64,000 nt of DNA from Planctomycetota bacterium (GTDB taxonomy: Bacteria > Planctomycetota > UBA1135 > GCA-002686595). The position numbers and the translations under genes were made by a program. The stretch is from assembly GCA_020853575.1 (NCBI GenBank), contig JADYYP010000045.1:434001-498000 (forward strand), read 5' to 3'. The notes beneath the pieces were generated by a model. It did no database searches. It saw only the letters and a list, made by a program, of their open reading frames with translations, and was not told the DNA's origin. Positions 53,022 through 63,315 of this stretch are shown here, piece after piece (within the stretch, counting starts at the first letter, position 1; each line of letters opens with the position of its first letter).

Positions 53022-53217
53022 GGCACGGGCCGCACCCCACATGGGGGGGCGGAATTCGAGATTGAAGGCGCAGAACGGTAGCGGTGCGCGAACGGCATGT
53101 CAACGCGGGGCCGCGCGCTGGAGCGGCGGAACGGTGCGGGGCCGCCGCCCGCGGAAGCTCGCCCACCTCCCAGGAGCGGTCCTTCCTCGTGCGCGTGCCG
53201 GTGACACCCGCCCGCCG

Positions 53218-55893
53218 TCAAGCACCCAGTCGGGCCACATAGGCCTGCGCCGCGGCCACTGCCGCGGGCACGCCCTCGGGCTTGAGCCCTTGGCCCTGCG
53301 CCAAGTTGGGCCGACCGCCACCGCCACCGCCGAGGTGCGCGGAGAACTCCTTGGCAAGTTCACCAGCCTTGAGCCCGAGCTTGAGCGCGGTCCCTTCGAA
53401 GGCAATCAGGAACGGAACGCGTCCCTCCTGTCGCCCCAGGAGCACCAAGGCGAGATCCGCGGAGAGCGACTTGGCGCGATCGCCGAGCTCGCGTACGGCT
53501 TCACCATCGAGCTCGGGGAAGTCCGCAACCGCCACGCGCACGCCGCCGCGCGTGGCCAGAGCGGCCTTGAGCGTCTCGAAGGCCTTGCCGACGTCGGCCT
53601 TGGCGGCCGCCGCGACGCTCTTCTTGGCGTCCTTCAGTTGCGCCTGGAGCTGCTCGATGCGTGCGACGACCTCTTCCACCGGGGCCTTGAGCGAGCGCGC
53701 CGCATTCGTCAGCGCTCGTCGTTGGGTCTGGATCCAAACGAGCGCTTCAGGGCCGGTGAGCGCCTCGATGCGCCGCACTCCGGCGGCGATCGCGCGCTCG
53801 CTGACAATCACGAACGGGCCGATGTCGCCGGCCGCACGCACGTGCGTGCCGCCGCACAGCTCTTTCGAGAACTGGCCCACGGCCACCACGCGCACGCGGT
53901 CCTCGTACTTCTCGCCGAAGAGCGCGACCGCGCCGCCCCGCTGGGCGCTCTCGAGGTCCTCGATCGAGGTCGCCACGCTCGCGTTGAAGCAGATCTGGGC
54001 GTTCACACGGCGCTCGATCTCCTCGAGCTCCTCCGCAGCAACGCCCTTGGTGTGCGAGAAATCGAAGCGCAGGCGCTCGGGGCCGACGTAGCTGCCTTGC
54101 TGTGCGACGTGGGCACCGAGCACGTCCCGTAGCGCTCTGTGCATCAGGTGCGTCGCCGTGTGGTTCTTGGCGGTGCGCTCGCGGCGCTGTGCATCGACCT
54201 CCGCGCGAACTTCGGCTCCGCTGGAGATCGCCCCCGAGGCCACTCCGAGGTGCACCACCACGAGCCCGAGCTTCTGGGTGTCCTCGACGGCGAAGCGGAA
54301 CGAACCGTCCGCGGCTTGAATCAGCCCCGAGTCGCCCACCTGGCCGCCGCTCTCGGCATAGAACGGTGTCTGGTCGAGCACCAGCCGGTCCTTCTGCCCC
54401 GCCGACTGGAACAACTTGACCACGCGCGCCGAGCTCGCGAGCGCGCGTGCGCCGCCCGCGTGGCAGGTCGACTCGGTGGCGGGCAAGCCCGTGAGCTGCT
54501 CCGCGCTGAGGAGTTGCTTGAACGTGCCCTCGGCGCGACTGGCGGAGCGGTGCTTCTCTTCCGCTGCCTTCCAGCCCTCGCCGTCGAGCTGCCATTCGCG
54601 CTCGCGCGCCATCTGCTCCACCAGGTCCTGCGGAAAGCCGTAGGTCGCGTACAGGTCGTAGGCTTCGGCGCCGGGGAGTTGCTTCGAACCGCTGGACTCG
54701 AGCCGCTTGGCGAGTTGATCGAAGAGCACGAGTCCGCGGTCCAAGGTGGCTCCGAACGACTCCTCCTCGCTCTTGACCAATGTGCGGATGTGCTCGGCGC
54801 GGGCGCTGATCTCCGGAAAGGCCGGACCGAGGACCTCGGCGACGGTCGGCACGACCTCGAACAGGAACGGCCGATTCATACCCATGCGCTGACGTCCGAA
54901 GCGGGACGCGCGGCGCAGCAGGCGCCGCAGCACATAGCCCCGGCCCTCGTTCGCGGGCAGGGCTCCGTCGGCGATCGCGGCCGACAGCGCGCGCATGTGA
55001 TCCGCGCACACGCGAAAGGCGATGTCGACGTGGGGCTCGGCGCCATAGCGCAACCCGGTCAAGTGCTCCATGCGCCGAAACAGAGGCTGGAACAGATCCG
55101 AGTCGTAGTTCGAGTGCTTGCCCTGCAGGACCGAGAGCACGCGCTCGAAGCCCATGCCCGTGTCGACGTGCTTGGCCGGCAGTTCCTTGAGCGAGCCGTC
55201 GTCGAGCCGATTGAACTGCATGAACACGTTGTTCCACAGCTCCATGAAGCGCTCGTTGCCGGCGTTGACACCGATCGCGCGGTTGGCTCCGTCAGCGGGG
55301 TTGGACCCCGGGCCGCCGCGGTCGATGTGGATCTCCGTGCACGGGCCGCAGGGGCCGGTCTCCCCCATCTCCCAAAAGTTGTCCTTGCGCCCGAATCGCA
55401 GGATGTGCGTCGGATCGATGTCGGTGCACTCGCGCCAGAACTTCGCCGCTTCGTCGTCCGCCGGCAGACGGTCCTTTTCATCTCCGCCGAAAACCGTGAC
55501 CCACAAGCGCTCCTTGGGCAAACGCCAGGTCTCGGTGAGCAGCTGCCACGACCAAGTGATCGCGTCCTTCTTGAAATAGTCGCCGAAGGACCAGTTGCCG
55601 AGCATCTCGAAGAACGTGTGGTGGTACGTGTCGAGACCGACCTCCTCCAGGTCGTTGTGCTTGCCCGAAACGCGGATGCACTTCTGTGAGTTGGCCGCGC
55701 GCGTGTAGTCGCGTTTGCCCGTTCCCAGGAACACGTCCTTGAACTGATTCATCCCGGCGTTCGTGAACAGCAACGTCGGGTCGTCCGAGGGCACCACGGA
55801 GCTGGAGCGCACGAAGCGGTGCCCGCGGGCGACGAAGAAGTCGATGAACTCTTGGCGCACTTGCGCCGCGGTCGGGATGGGGCGTTGGGTCAT
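53218..55893 (-). CDS. alaS: Alanyl-tRNA synthetase
   Basis: 891 residues with all usual parts: the class II catalytic core from F-F-V-A-R-G-H near 20, T-G-P-C-G-P-C-T-E-I-H near 185, the editing domain with H-T-A-T-H near 600 and C-G-G-T-H near 710, and the C-terminal DHHA1-like domain rich in Gly. It charges tRNA-Ala and edits mischarged Ser or Gly. The ATG at 55893 is the family start; upstream in-frame residues belong to the leader. Confidence 0.98.
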   Translation of the reverse strand: MTQRPIPTAAQVRQEFIDFFVARGHRFVRSSSVVPSDDPTLLFTNAGMNQFKDVFLGTGKRDYTRAANSQKCIRVSGKHNDLEEVGLDTYHHTFFEMLGNWSFGDYFKKDAITWSWQLLTETWRLPKERLWVTVFGGDEKDRLPADDEAAKFWRECTDIDPTHILRFGRKDNFWEMGETGPCGPCTEIHIDRGGPGSNPADGANRAIGVNAGNERFMELWNNVFMQFNRLDDGSLKELPAKHVDTGMGFERVLSVLQGKHSNYDSDLFQPLFRRMEHLTGLRYGAEPHVDIAFRVCADHMRALSAAIADGALPANEGRGYVLRRLLRRASRFGRQRMGMNRPFLFEVVPTVAEVLGPAFPEISARAEHIRTLVKSEEESFGATLDRGLVLFDQLAKRLESSGSKQLPGAEAYDLYATYGFPQDLVEQMAREREWQLDGEGWKAAEEKHRSASRAEGTFKQLLSAEQLTGLPATESTCHAGGARALASSARVVKLFQSAGQKDRLVLDQTPFYAESGGQVGDSGLIQAADGSFRFAVEDTQKLGLVVVHLGVASGAISSGAEVRAEVDAQRRERTAKNHTATHLMHRALRDVLGAHVAQQGSYVGPERLRFDFSHTKGVAAEELEEIERRVNAQICFNASVATSIEDLESAQRGGAVALFGEKYEDRVRVVAVGQFSKELCGGTHVRAAGDIGPFVIVSERAIAAGVRRIEALTGPEALVWIQTQRRALTNAARSLKAPVEEVVARIEQLQAQLKDAKKSVAAAAKADVGKAFETLKAALATRGGVRVAVADFPELDGEAVRELGDRAKSLSADLALVLLGRQEGRVPFLIAFEGTALKLGLKAGELAKEFSAHLGGGGGGRPNLAQGQGLKPEGVPAAVAAAQAYVARLGA

Positions 55894-56062
55894 GACGGAG
55901 ATGCAGGCTGGGGCGCGCAGGCGACCAGGGACGAAGCGCTGAAGTCGCGCAGTGTAGCGCCCCCCGCGCCTTGCTTCGCCAGGCCACGGACGATGCACGG
56001 GAGCTCCGCTTCGCACACGGAGCGGGCCCGCGAGGACGTTGCCGCAAGCCGCCGGTGTGCCT

Positions 56063-56085
56063 GGCGCCGGAGACGGACCGGCGCC
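56063..56085. terminator. Perfect hairpin in the recA-alaS gap
   Basis: GGCGCCGG (56063-56070) pairs perfectly with CCGGCGCC (56078-56085) around AGACGGA. It lies 160 bases beyond the recA stop and 170 before alaS on the minus strand. It may end recA transcripts, or belong to an alaS leader. No T-run. Confidence 0.4.
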
Positions 56086-56153
56086 GAAGGTCCCACTCTC
56101 GGCCCCGGGGCCAAGCCCCGAAGCCGAGTCGCTGTACTCGACCCAACGGCGTC

Positions 56154-56194
56154 GGATCCGACACAGCGGGATCCGACACAGCGGGATCCGACAG
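56154..56194. repeat. Tandem 15-base repeats upstream of alaS
   Basis: GGATCCGACACAGCG occurs at 56154-56168 and 56169-56183, followed by a partial third copy at 56184-56194. The copies are identical where they overlap. Each contains a BamHI-type GGATCC palindrome. Confidence 0.85.
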
Positions 56195-56244
56195 CTGCCC
56201 GCGCGAGGTCAGCGCCGAGTCACCTCCGCACTGAACGCTCGCCC

Positions 56245-57483
<1,239 letters not shown>

Positions 57484-57533
57484 GGGTGCATCCTTGGGGT
57501 CGAGAAGGCCGAACGATTGGTCTTTGTTAGGGC

Positions 57534-57549
57534 CCGAGGTTAGCCTCGG
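57534..57549. promoter_or_regulatory. Short hairpin in the recA leader
   Basis: CCGAGG at 57534-57539 pairs perfectly with CCTCGG at 57544-57549 around TTAG. It lies 51 bases upstream of the recA ATG, between the start codon and the tandem repeats. It could be an operator or an mRNA leader element. Confidence 0.4.
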
Positions 57550-57554
57550 CACGG

Positions 57555-57605
57555 GCGCCAGAGAAGCTCACGCGCCGGAAAAGCTCACGCGCCAGAAAAG
57601 CTCAC
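57555..57605. repeat. Three 17-base tandem repeats upstream of recA
   Basis: Three contiguous copies at 57555-57571, 57572-57588 and 57589-57605 follow the consensus GCGCCRGARAAGCTCAC. They differ at one base each. On the recA (minus) strand they read GTGAGC..GGCGC and lie 72-122 bases before the start codon, the usual place for regulator binding. They do not match known LexA boxes of E. coli (CTGT-N8-ACAG) or Bacillus (GAAC-N4-GTTC). Confidence 0.85.
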
Positions 57606-57725
57606 GAGGCGAGATCCTGGCATTCGGGCGAAGCGAGCGCCGACGCAGGCGCGAGAGCTACGACCGTCGCGACCCGGCCCGAGTTGCCACCAATCCGCGG
57701 AAAAGTGCCGCACCACCGGGGAGCG

Positions 57726-58628
57726 TCAGACGGTCACGAACTCCAACAACTCGTTGAAGCGCGACTCGACGTGCGCACGGCGCTTGTGCTCGAGCACCTC
57801 GACCCCAAAGCCCTGCACGCAAAACGACGCGGTGACGGTTCCGTAGAGCATCGCGCGCCGCAGCGTCGGAGGCTCAACGCAGTCCGCGGCCGCGAGATAG
57901 CCCATGAAGCCGCCAGCGAAGCAATCTCCGGCGCCGGTCGGATCGACGACCGCGTCGACGGGATAGGCGGGCAGCGCATAGCGCACGTCCTCGCCGACCA
58001 AGAAGGCTCCGTGCTCGCCCTTCTTCAAGATCACGAAACGCGGCCCGAGCTCGCGCACTTTGGCCGCGGCTTTGATCAGGTTGCGCTCACCGGTGAGCAT
58101 GCGCGCCTCCTCGTCGTTGAGCACGATGCCATCGACGCGCCGCAGCACCTCGAGCAGCTCGTCCCGGCGGATCTCGATCCACAGGTTCATGGTGTCGGCC
58201 ACGACGAAGGCCGGCTGCGTGCACTGCTCGAGCGCGCGCAACTGGACCTTCGGCTCGGCGTTGGCGAGGAACACGTAGCGCGAATCGCGGTAGGCCTTGG
58301 GCACCTTGGGGTCGAAGTGCTCGAAGACGTTGAGTTGCGTCTCGAGCGTGGTGCGCGTGTTCCAGTCCGCCTCGTAGCGTCCGGCCCAGCGAAAGCTCTT
58401 GCCGTCGGCGACCTTCTCGACTCCACGGATGTCGACCGCACGCGCCGCCAACATGTCGAGGTCGCGCTTCTCGAAGTCGCCGCCGACGACGCCGACCAGC
58501 CGCACCGGGCCGAAATTGGAGGCCGAGATGGAGAAGTACACGGCCGATCCGCCGAGCACGTTCTCGCGGCGCGCATAGGGCGTTTCGATGCCGTCGTAGG
58601 CCAAGGTTCCGATGACGAGGAGCGACAT
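57726..58628 (-). CDS. PfkB-family sugar or nucleoside kinase
   Basis: 300 residues. The anion-hole and catalytic motif D-P-T-G-A-G-D-C-F-A-G-G-F near residues 225-237 is diagnostic, and G-G-S-A-V-Y-F near 26 is the substrate-side Gly pair. These kinases phosphorylate sugars or nucleosides; the substrate is not decided. It lies 30 bases after the membrane-protein gene, so it likely belongs to the tkt unit. Confidence 0.9.
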   Translation of the reverse strand: MSLLVIGTLAYDGIETPYARRENVLGGSAVYFSISASNFGPVRLVGVVGGDFEKRDLDMLAARAVDIRGVEKVADGKSFRWAGRYEADWNTRTTLETQLNVFEHFDPKVPKAYRDSRYVFLANAEPKVQLRALEQCTQPAFVVADTMNLWIEIRRDELLEVLRRVDGIVLNDEEARMLTGERNLIKAAAKVRELGPRFVILKKGEHGAFLVGEDVRYALPAYPVDAVVDPTGAGDCFAGGFMGYLAAADCVEPPTLRRAMLYGTVTASFCVQGFGVEVLEHKRRAHVESRFNELLEFVTV

Positions 58629-58658
58629 GCGTGGGACGTTGCGGACCAGTGGGGAATT

Positions 58659-59885
58659 CTAGGGTTTCGGGCCAGCGAGTTCGGCGCGCTCGGCCGCGGA
58701 CAGTTTGCCGCCGGGAGTCAACAAGAACAGCCCGCCGCACAGACCAATCGTGATCATGCACAGGCGCCACGCGATCGACACGGCGAATCCGATGCTGAAC
58801 GTGCCGCCGAGCGCCGCGGTCATCTCGCCGAAGAGCATCTCGGTCACTCCGACGCCGCCCGGTGTCAGCGGCACCGCGCTGGCCAGGTTGCCGACCGCGC
58901 CGACGACGACGTAGTCGATCATCCGCAATGTGGTGTCGCCGAACGAGCGGCCGAGCACGATCAGCGCGGCCATCACGCAGCTCTGGTTGACGATCGAGAA
59001 CACGAGCGCGAACAAGAACTCGCGCGGCGAGCGCGAGTACACCGTGATCGCTTGGTCGAGCGTGCGGATCAGGCGCGATCCGGGCAAGCGGTCGACGAGC
59101 TTCTCGAAGCCGATCGCGCGACGCACCGCGGTGCTCAAGTAGGCCGGGATGCCGACGGCGGCCCCGACCAAGCCGACGTAGATCGGCGTCCGCGGATACG
59201 GGAAGTCGTCGTCCTGGAGCAAGAACGCGATCGCCCCCATCGAGGCCAGCACGAGCACTCCGATCAAGCGATCGACGAGCACGCTCATCGCGGCCGCGGC
59301 GCGGCGTTCGGGGTGCGAGCGCGCGATCATCACCGCCTTCACCAAATCGCCGCCGGTCAGGCCAGGCACGACGATGTTGAAGAAGAACCCGATGAACGAG
59401 AGCCGCAGCGCCGGAAAGAAGCGTGAGGGGCAGCCTGCGGCGAGCAGGAGCCGCCACCAGCGCAGCGCCGTGGCCACGACGCCGAACGCGGCCAGACCCA
59501 GCGCGATCGCCAAGCCGCGCGAGTCCACGTCGCGGAACACGCGCGGCATGCCGGGCTGCCACGAGGTCGACGGGGCGCGCGCGAGCTCGACGGTCGCGGG
59601 CTCGCCGTCGACCGCCGTCCACTCCGCGGGCCACAGCGCTCGGTCGGGCGGCTGATCGAACACGAAGCGCACCCGCTCGGCCCGCCACTCGCCCTGGATC
59701 GTGCCCACGAAGGTCTGGCTTCGCCCTTCGTGCGTCGCGCGCAGCTGGTCGCGCCAGGGCACGACGCGCACGACCAGCCAACACACGGCCAGCCCCACGA
59801 GCAGCTTGACCAGCGCGATCCAGCGCGGGCGGCTCGGGCCGGTCGGAGGCGGCGCGGAGCTCGCGGCTCGCGAGGCGGTGCTCAA
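58659..59885 (-). CDS. Polytopic membrane protein, lysylphosphatidylglycerol synthase TM-region family
   Basis: About 408 residues. A first span near 20-40 is followed by an outside loop of about 90 residues, then six or more spans. Family marks are G-F-F-F-N-I-V-V-P-G-L-T-G-G-D near 200 and a late P-L-T-P-G-G-V-G-V-T-E segment near 345. The LPG-synthase TM family includes lipid flippases and lipid-linked transport proteins; no synthase domain is attached. The TTG at 59885 forms a TTGA overlap with the upstream stop and is preferred; a GTG at 59957 would overlap by 75 bases. Confidence 0.85.
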   Translation of the reverse strand: MSTASRAASSAPPPTGPSRPRWIALVKLLVGLAVCWLVVRVVPWRDQLRATHEGRSQTFVGTIQGEWRAERVRFVFDQPPDRALWPAEWTAVDGEPATVELARAPSTSWQPGMPRVFRDVDSRGLAIALGLAAFGVVATALRWWRLLLAAGCPSRFFPALRLSFIGFFFNIVVPGLTGGDLVKAVMIARSHPERRAAAAMSVLVDRLIGVLVLASMGAIAFLLQDDDFPYPRTPIYVGLVGAAVGIPAYLSTAVRRAIGFEKLVDRLPGSRLIRTLDQAITVYSRSPREFLFALVFSIVNQSCVMAALIVLGRSFGDTTLRMIDYVVVGAVGNLASAVPLTPGGVGVTEMLFGEMTAALGGTFSIGFAVSIAWRLCMITIGLCGGLFLLTPGGKLSAAERAELAGPKP

Positions 59886-61066
59886 GGCTTGGTCTCGCCC
59901 GCCTGCAGACTCGAGGCCTGCGGACTCGAAGCCCGCGCCTGATACTCGATCCACCACGAGAACCAGTCGTCGTAGCGCAGCGAGAACGCGCCCTTGCCGC
60001 TGATCTTGCCCAGCGCGCGCATCGCGCCAATTTGGACGCGCCCTTCGGGATGCTCGGCGGCGGTCTTCACGATCGCCGCGATCCAGTAGCGGTGCGCGTC
60101 GCCGCTGAGCGCTTGATTTTGTGCCTCGGTGACAGGCGGCAGGCCCGAGCGCTCGATCTCGGCGAGCACGGCCACCAGGCGCGCGGACTCGCTCGAGCGG
60201 AACGGGTTGCTCATCAGGATCTCGGCCAAGCGCGGCGCGCCGAAGACGCGCACGTTCGCCGCCACGGCCGCGGCTTGCACGCGCTCATTGGGCCAGCCCG
60301 GATCGGAGCCGGACGCGGCGGAAGGTGCGGCGTCGTTGAAGCACTTGGTCAAAGCGGAATCGATCAGCCTGCGCTGGAGCGCGAGCGACAACGTGCGCAG
60401 CGGTGCCAGCCGCGCGTCGGCCTCGGACCCCGAGCGCAACACGACGCTGACTTCCGCGAGCACGTCGAGCGCGTGGTCGACGTCGGGACCGAGCGCGACG
60501 AGGGCCTCGCAAGCGGCGGCGAACTCCGTGCGGCGCGCCTCGTCCGACTGCTCCAAGGCCGCCAGCCCGGCGTCGACGATGCGCTGCTTGGCGAGCGCGA
60601 ACTGAGAATCGCTGGGCTGCTCGGCCGCGATGGCGTAGCGCGGCTCGGCGCCCGCCGAGATGCGCTCGCCCGCTGCCCCCAGCTGCGTCACGGCGAATTC
60701 CCGCGAGAGCGCCCACGGGTCGTACAGCGCGATGCGCGTGAAGAGCTCGACTTGCGTCGACGCGATGCCGAACTTGGCGCTGTCGAAGCGGCTGAGCTCG
60801 TCGAGCAACTCGAGACAGGTCTCGGTCGGGTCCTCGATCGTCTGCTCGTCCGCCTCCGCCAGGGTCGCGCCCAGCGACTCGAGGGCCTTCGCGACGCCGG
60901 TCCGTGCGCTGTAGTAGCCGGCGCTCATCGTGCGTGCGACGTAGGCGTGTCGACCGGGCGAAGGGTGCATCACCCGCAAGTTGTGCACGGTTGCGTCCAG
61001 GTTGACGCACGCGGAGCTCGCCTCCGCGAGCAGCACGGCAAGTGCGATGCGCAGACCTCGATGCAT
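59882..61066 (-). CDS. Lipoprotein with helical (HEAT-like) repeats
   Basis: 394 residues. The signal region (L-R-I-A-L-A-V-L-L-A-E-A-S-S-A-C) ends with Cys in a weak lipobox. The rest is made of helices in pairs, for example I-G-A-M-R-A-L-G-K-I-S-G near 355, and a W-F-S-W-W-I-E-Y motif near the end that recurs in Planctomycete HEAT proteins. Its start lies five bases after the tkt stop and its stop is coupled to the next gene (TTGA). Function unknown. Confidence 0.75.
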   Translation of the reverse strand: MHRGLRIALAVLLAEASSACVNLDATVHNLRVMHPSPGRHAYVARTMSAGYYSARTGVAKALESLGATLAEADEQTIEDPTETCLELLDELSRFDSAKFGIASTQVELFTRIALYDPWALSREFAVTQLGAAGERISAGAEPRYAIAAEQPSDSQFALAKQRIVDAGLAALEQSDEARRTEFAAACEALVALGPDVDHALDVLAEVSVVLRSGSEADARLAPLRTLSLALQRRLIDSALTKCFNDAAPSAASGSDPGWPNERVQAAAVAANVRVFGAPRLAEILMSNPFRSSESARLVAVLAEIERSGLPPVTEAQNQALSGDAHRYWIAAIVKTAAEHPEGRVQIGAMRALGKISGKGAFSLRYDDWFSWWIEYQARASSPQASSLQAGETKP

Positions 61067-61071
61067 GCCGC

Positions 61072-63120
61072 TCACGCTCCCCGGACCGCGGCATTGGCCA
61101 GCGCACGGCGCGCGGCCTCGACCACCTTCTCGACGGTGAACCCGTACTCCGCGAGGACCTTCTCGCCGGGAGCCGAAGCACCGAACTGGTCGATGCCCAG
61201 CGCCACGCCGCAGTCCCCGATCCAGCGTTCCCACCCGAACGTCGTGCCGGCCTCGACCGAGACTCGCGCGCGCACGTTCGGCGGCAAGACGCTGTCGCGG
61301 TACGAGCGCTCTTGGGCCGCGAACGTCGCCCAGCAGGGCATCGAGACCACGCGCGCGGCGAGGCCCTCGCCGCTGAGGCGCTTGTGCGCTTCGACCGCCA
61401 ACTGGAGCTCGGAGCCCGTGGCGATCAGCAGCACGCTCGGAGCCGCGGCTTGGGACTCGACCAAGACGTAGGCACCGCGCGCCACGCCCTCGCGCGCTTT
61501 CTCCTTCGTGCCCAGCAGCGTCGGCAGCTTTTGGCGCGAGAGCACCAAGGCCACCGGAGCCGTATCCGACTCGAGCGCCAGGCGCCAGGCCTGCGCCGTC
61601 TCATTGGGGTCGCCGGGCCGCACCACGCGCAGGTTCGGCATGGCGCGCAGGCTCGCGAGGTGCTCGATCGGTTGGTGCGTCGGTCCGTCCTCACCCACCG
61701 CCACCGAATCGTGGGTCCAAACCATGATCAGGGGCAGCTTGCACAGCGCCGCGAGCCGCACCGCGGGACGCATGTAGTCGGAGAACACGAAGAAGGTCGA
61801 CACGAACGGCCGAACGCCGCCGTGGTACAGCATCCCGTTGCCGATCGCGCCCATGGCGTGCTCGCGCACGCCGAAGTGCAGGTTGCGTCCGCTGGGCTGC
61901 TCCGCTGAAAATGCAACTTCCTTGGTCAGCGAGGTCTTCGTCGAGCACGACAGGTCGGCGTCGCCGCCGATCAGCTCGGGCACGATCGCCGCCAGCGCGT
62001 TCTGCGCCTTGCCGCCGGCGTCGCGCGTGGCGGCCCCCGAGCCGGGTTCCCACTGCGGCAGCTCGCTCGCGCAACGCACGGCGAAATCCGCCGGCAGCTC
62101 ACCGCACATGCGCCGCTCGAACTCGGACGCGAGTTCGCGATGCGCCGCGCGATAGGTCTCGAAGAGCCGCTTCCACTGGGCGTGCGCGTCGACTCCGCGC
62201 TGCGCGCCGAGCTTGAAGTGCGCGCGCACCGACGGCGACACGTGGAACGACTGCGCGGGATCGAACCCAAAGGCCTTCTTGGCGGCGGCGACTTCCTCGG
62301 GCCCCAACGGGGAGCCGTGAGCCTCGCTGGTGCCCTGTCGGTGCGGCGCGCCGTAGCCGATGGTGGTCTTGACCACGATCAGCGAGGGCTTGTCGTGAAC
62401 CGCCTTCGCGGCCGCGACGGCGCGCTCGAGTCCGGCCAAGTCGCGATCGCCGTCTTCGACCTTGTGGATGTGCCAACCATGCGCGCGGAAGCGTGCCGCG
62501 ACGTCCTCGACATCGAAGGCCAAGGACGTGGGACCGTCGAGCGTGATGTCGTTCGAATCGTAGAGCCAGATCAGCTTGCCCAGCCGGTGCTGTCCGGCGA
62601 GCGACGCGGCCTCGGCAACGATGCCCTCCATCATGCAGCCATCGCCGAGCAACGCGTAGGTGTGGTGATCGACGATGTCGAAGCCCGGGCGATTGAAGTG
62701 CGCCGCGAGCATGCGCTCCGCCAGCGCCATGCCGACCGAGTTCGCCGCGCCCTGACCCAGGGGACCGGTGGTGGCTTCGACCCCCGCGGTCGCGAATGAC
62801 TCGGGATGTCCCGGCGTGCGACTGTGCCATTGGCGAAACGACTTCAGGTCGTCGAGCGTGACGTCGTAGCCGTGCAGGTGCAGCAGTGCATACAGCAGCA
62901 TGCTCCCGTGGCCCGCGCTGAGCACGAACCGGTCGCGGTTGGGCCAGCTCGGCGCGGCCGGGTCGTGCAGCAGATGATTGCGCCACAGCGCATAGGCCAT
63001 CGGCGCCGCGCCCATCGGAAGTCCGGGGTGGCCAGAATTGGCGTGTTGCACGCCGTCGATCGCGAGCGTGCGGATCGTGTTCACGCACAATTCGTCGAGA
63101 GTCTGCTGCAGCGTGGTCAT
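61072..63120 (-). CDS. tkt: Transketolase
   Basis: 682 residues. The thiamine-diphosphate motif G-D-G-C-M-M-E-G runs near residues 155-165 and continues to [12 protein letters not shown] near 30 and the pyrimidine-domain R-E-H-A-M-G near 415 complete the site. It exchanges two-carbon units in the pentose phosphate pathway. The ATG at 63120 is the family start. It leads the four-gene minus-strand unit ending with the PfkB kinase. Thiamine genes are present earlier in the window. Confidence 0.97.
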   Translation of the reverse strand: MTTLQQTLDELCVNTIRTLAIDGVQHANSGHPGLPMGAAPMAYALWRNHLLHDPAAPSWPNRDRFVLSAGHGSMLLYALLHLHGYDVTLDDLKSFRQWHSRTPGHPESFATAGVEATTGPLGQGAANSVGMALAERMLAAHFNRPGFDIVDHHTYALLGDGCMMEGIVAEAASLAGQHRLGKLIWLYDSNDITLDGPTSLAFDVEDVAARFRAHGWHIHKVEDGDRDLAGLERAVAAAKAVHDKPSLIVVKTTIGYGAPHRQGTSEAHGSPLGPEEVAAAKKAFGFDPAQSFHVSPSVRAHFKLGAQRGVDAHAQWKRLFETYRAAHRELASEFERRMCGELPADFAVRCASELPQWEPGSGAATRDAGGKAQNALAAIVPELIGGDADLSCSTKTSLTKEVAFSAEQPSGRNLHFGVREHAMGAIGNGMLYHGGVRPFVSTFFVFSDYMRPAVRLAALCKLPLIMVWTHDSVAVGEDGPTHQPIEHLASLRAMPNLRVVRPGDPNETAQAWRLALESDTAPVALVLSRQKLPTLLGTKEKAREGVARGAYVLVESQAAAPSVLLIATGSELQLAVEAHKRLSGEGLAARVVSMPCWATFAAQERSYRDSVLPPNVRARVSVEAGTTFGWERWIGDCGVALGIDQFGASAPGEKVLAEYGFTVEKVVEAARRALANAAVRGA

Positions 63121-63315
63121 GGGCGTTCCTGGTTCGGTCGGCGTGTCTCGGGCGGGTAGATTGGAAAGCGGATCCCACACGGGCAAGCGAGAACCTCCGG
63201 GGATCGCGCCGAGCGGTCGCTCGCGCGCCGCCGCGAAGTCGCTCGCGACTTACTCACATGGCCCCACGGCGAGCACCGCGCGCACCCCCTAGCGTGGCGG
63301 CGAAGGAGGCTCGGC

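Larger units (their letters stand above)
55894..56244. other. Leader region between alaS and recA
   Basis: 351 bases without a gene. It holds a hairpin at 56063-56085 and three tandem 15-base repeats at 56154-56194, both listed separately. It should contain the alaS promoter (minus strand) and the end of the recA transcript. A T-box leader was considered and not found. Confidence 0.6.

Noticed and set aside
55894-56244. T-box or other tRNA-sensing leader for alaS
   Set aside because: No conserved T-box sequence and no T-rich terminator.
57555-57605. CRISPR-like array
   Set aside because: Units are contiguous with no spacers, only 17 bases, and no cas genes occur.
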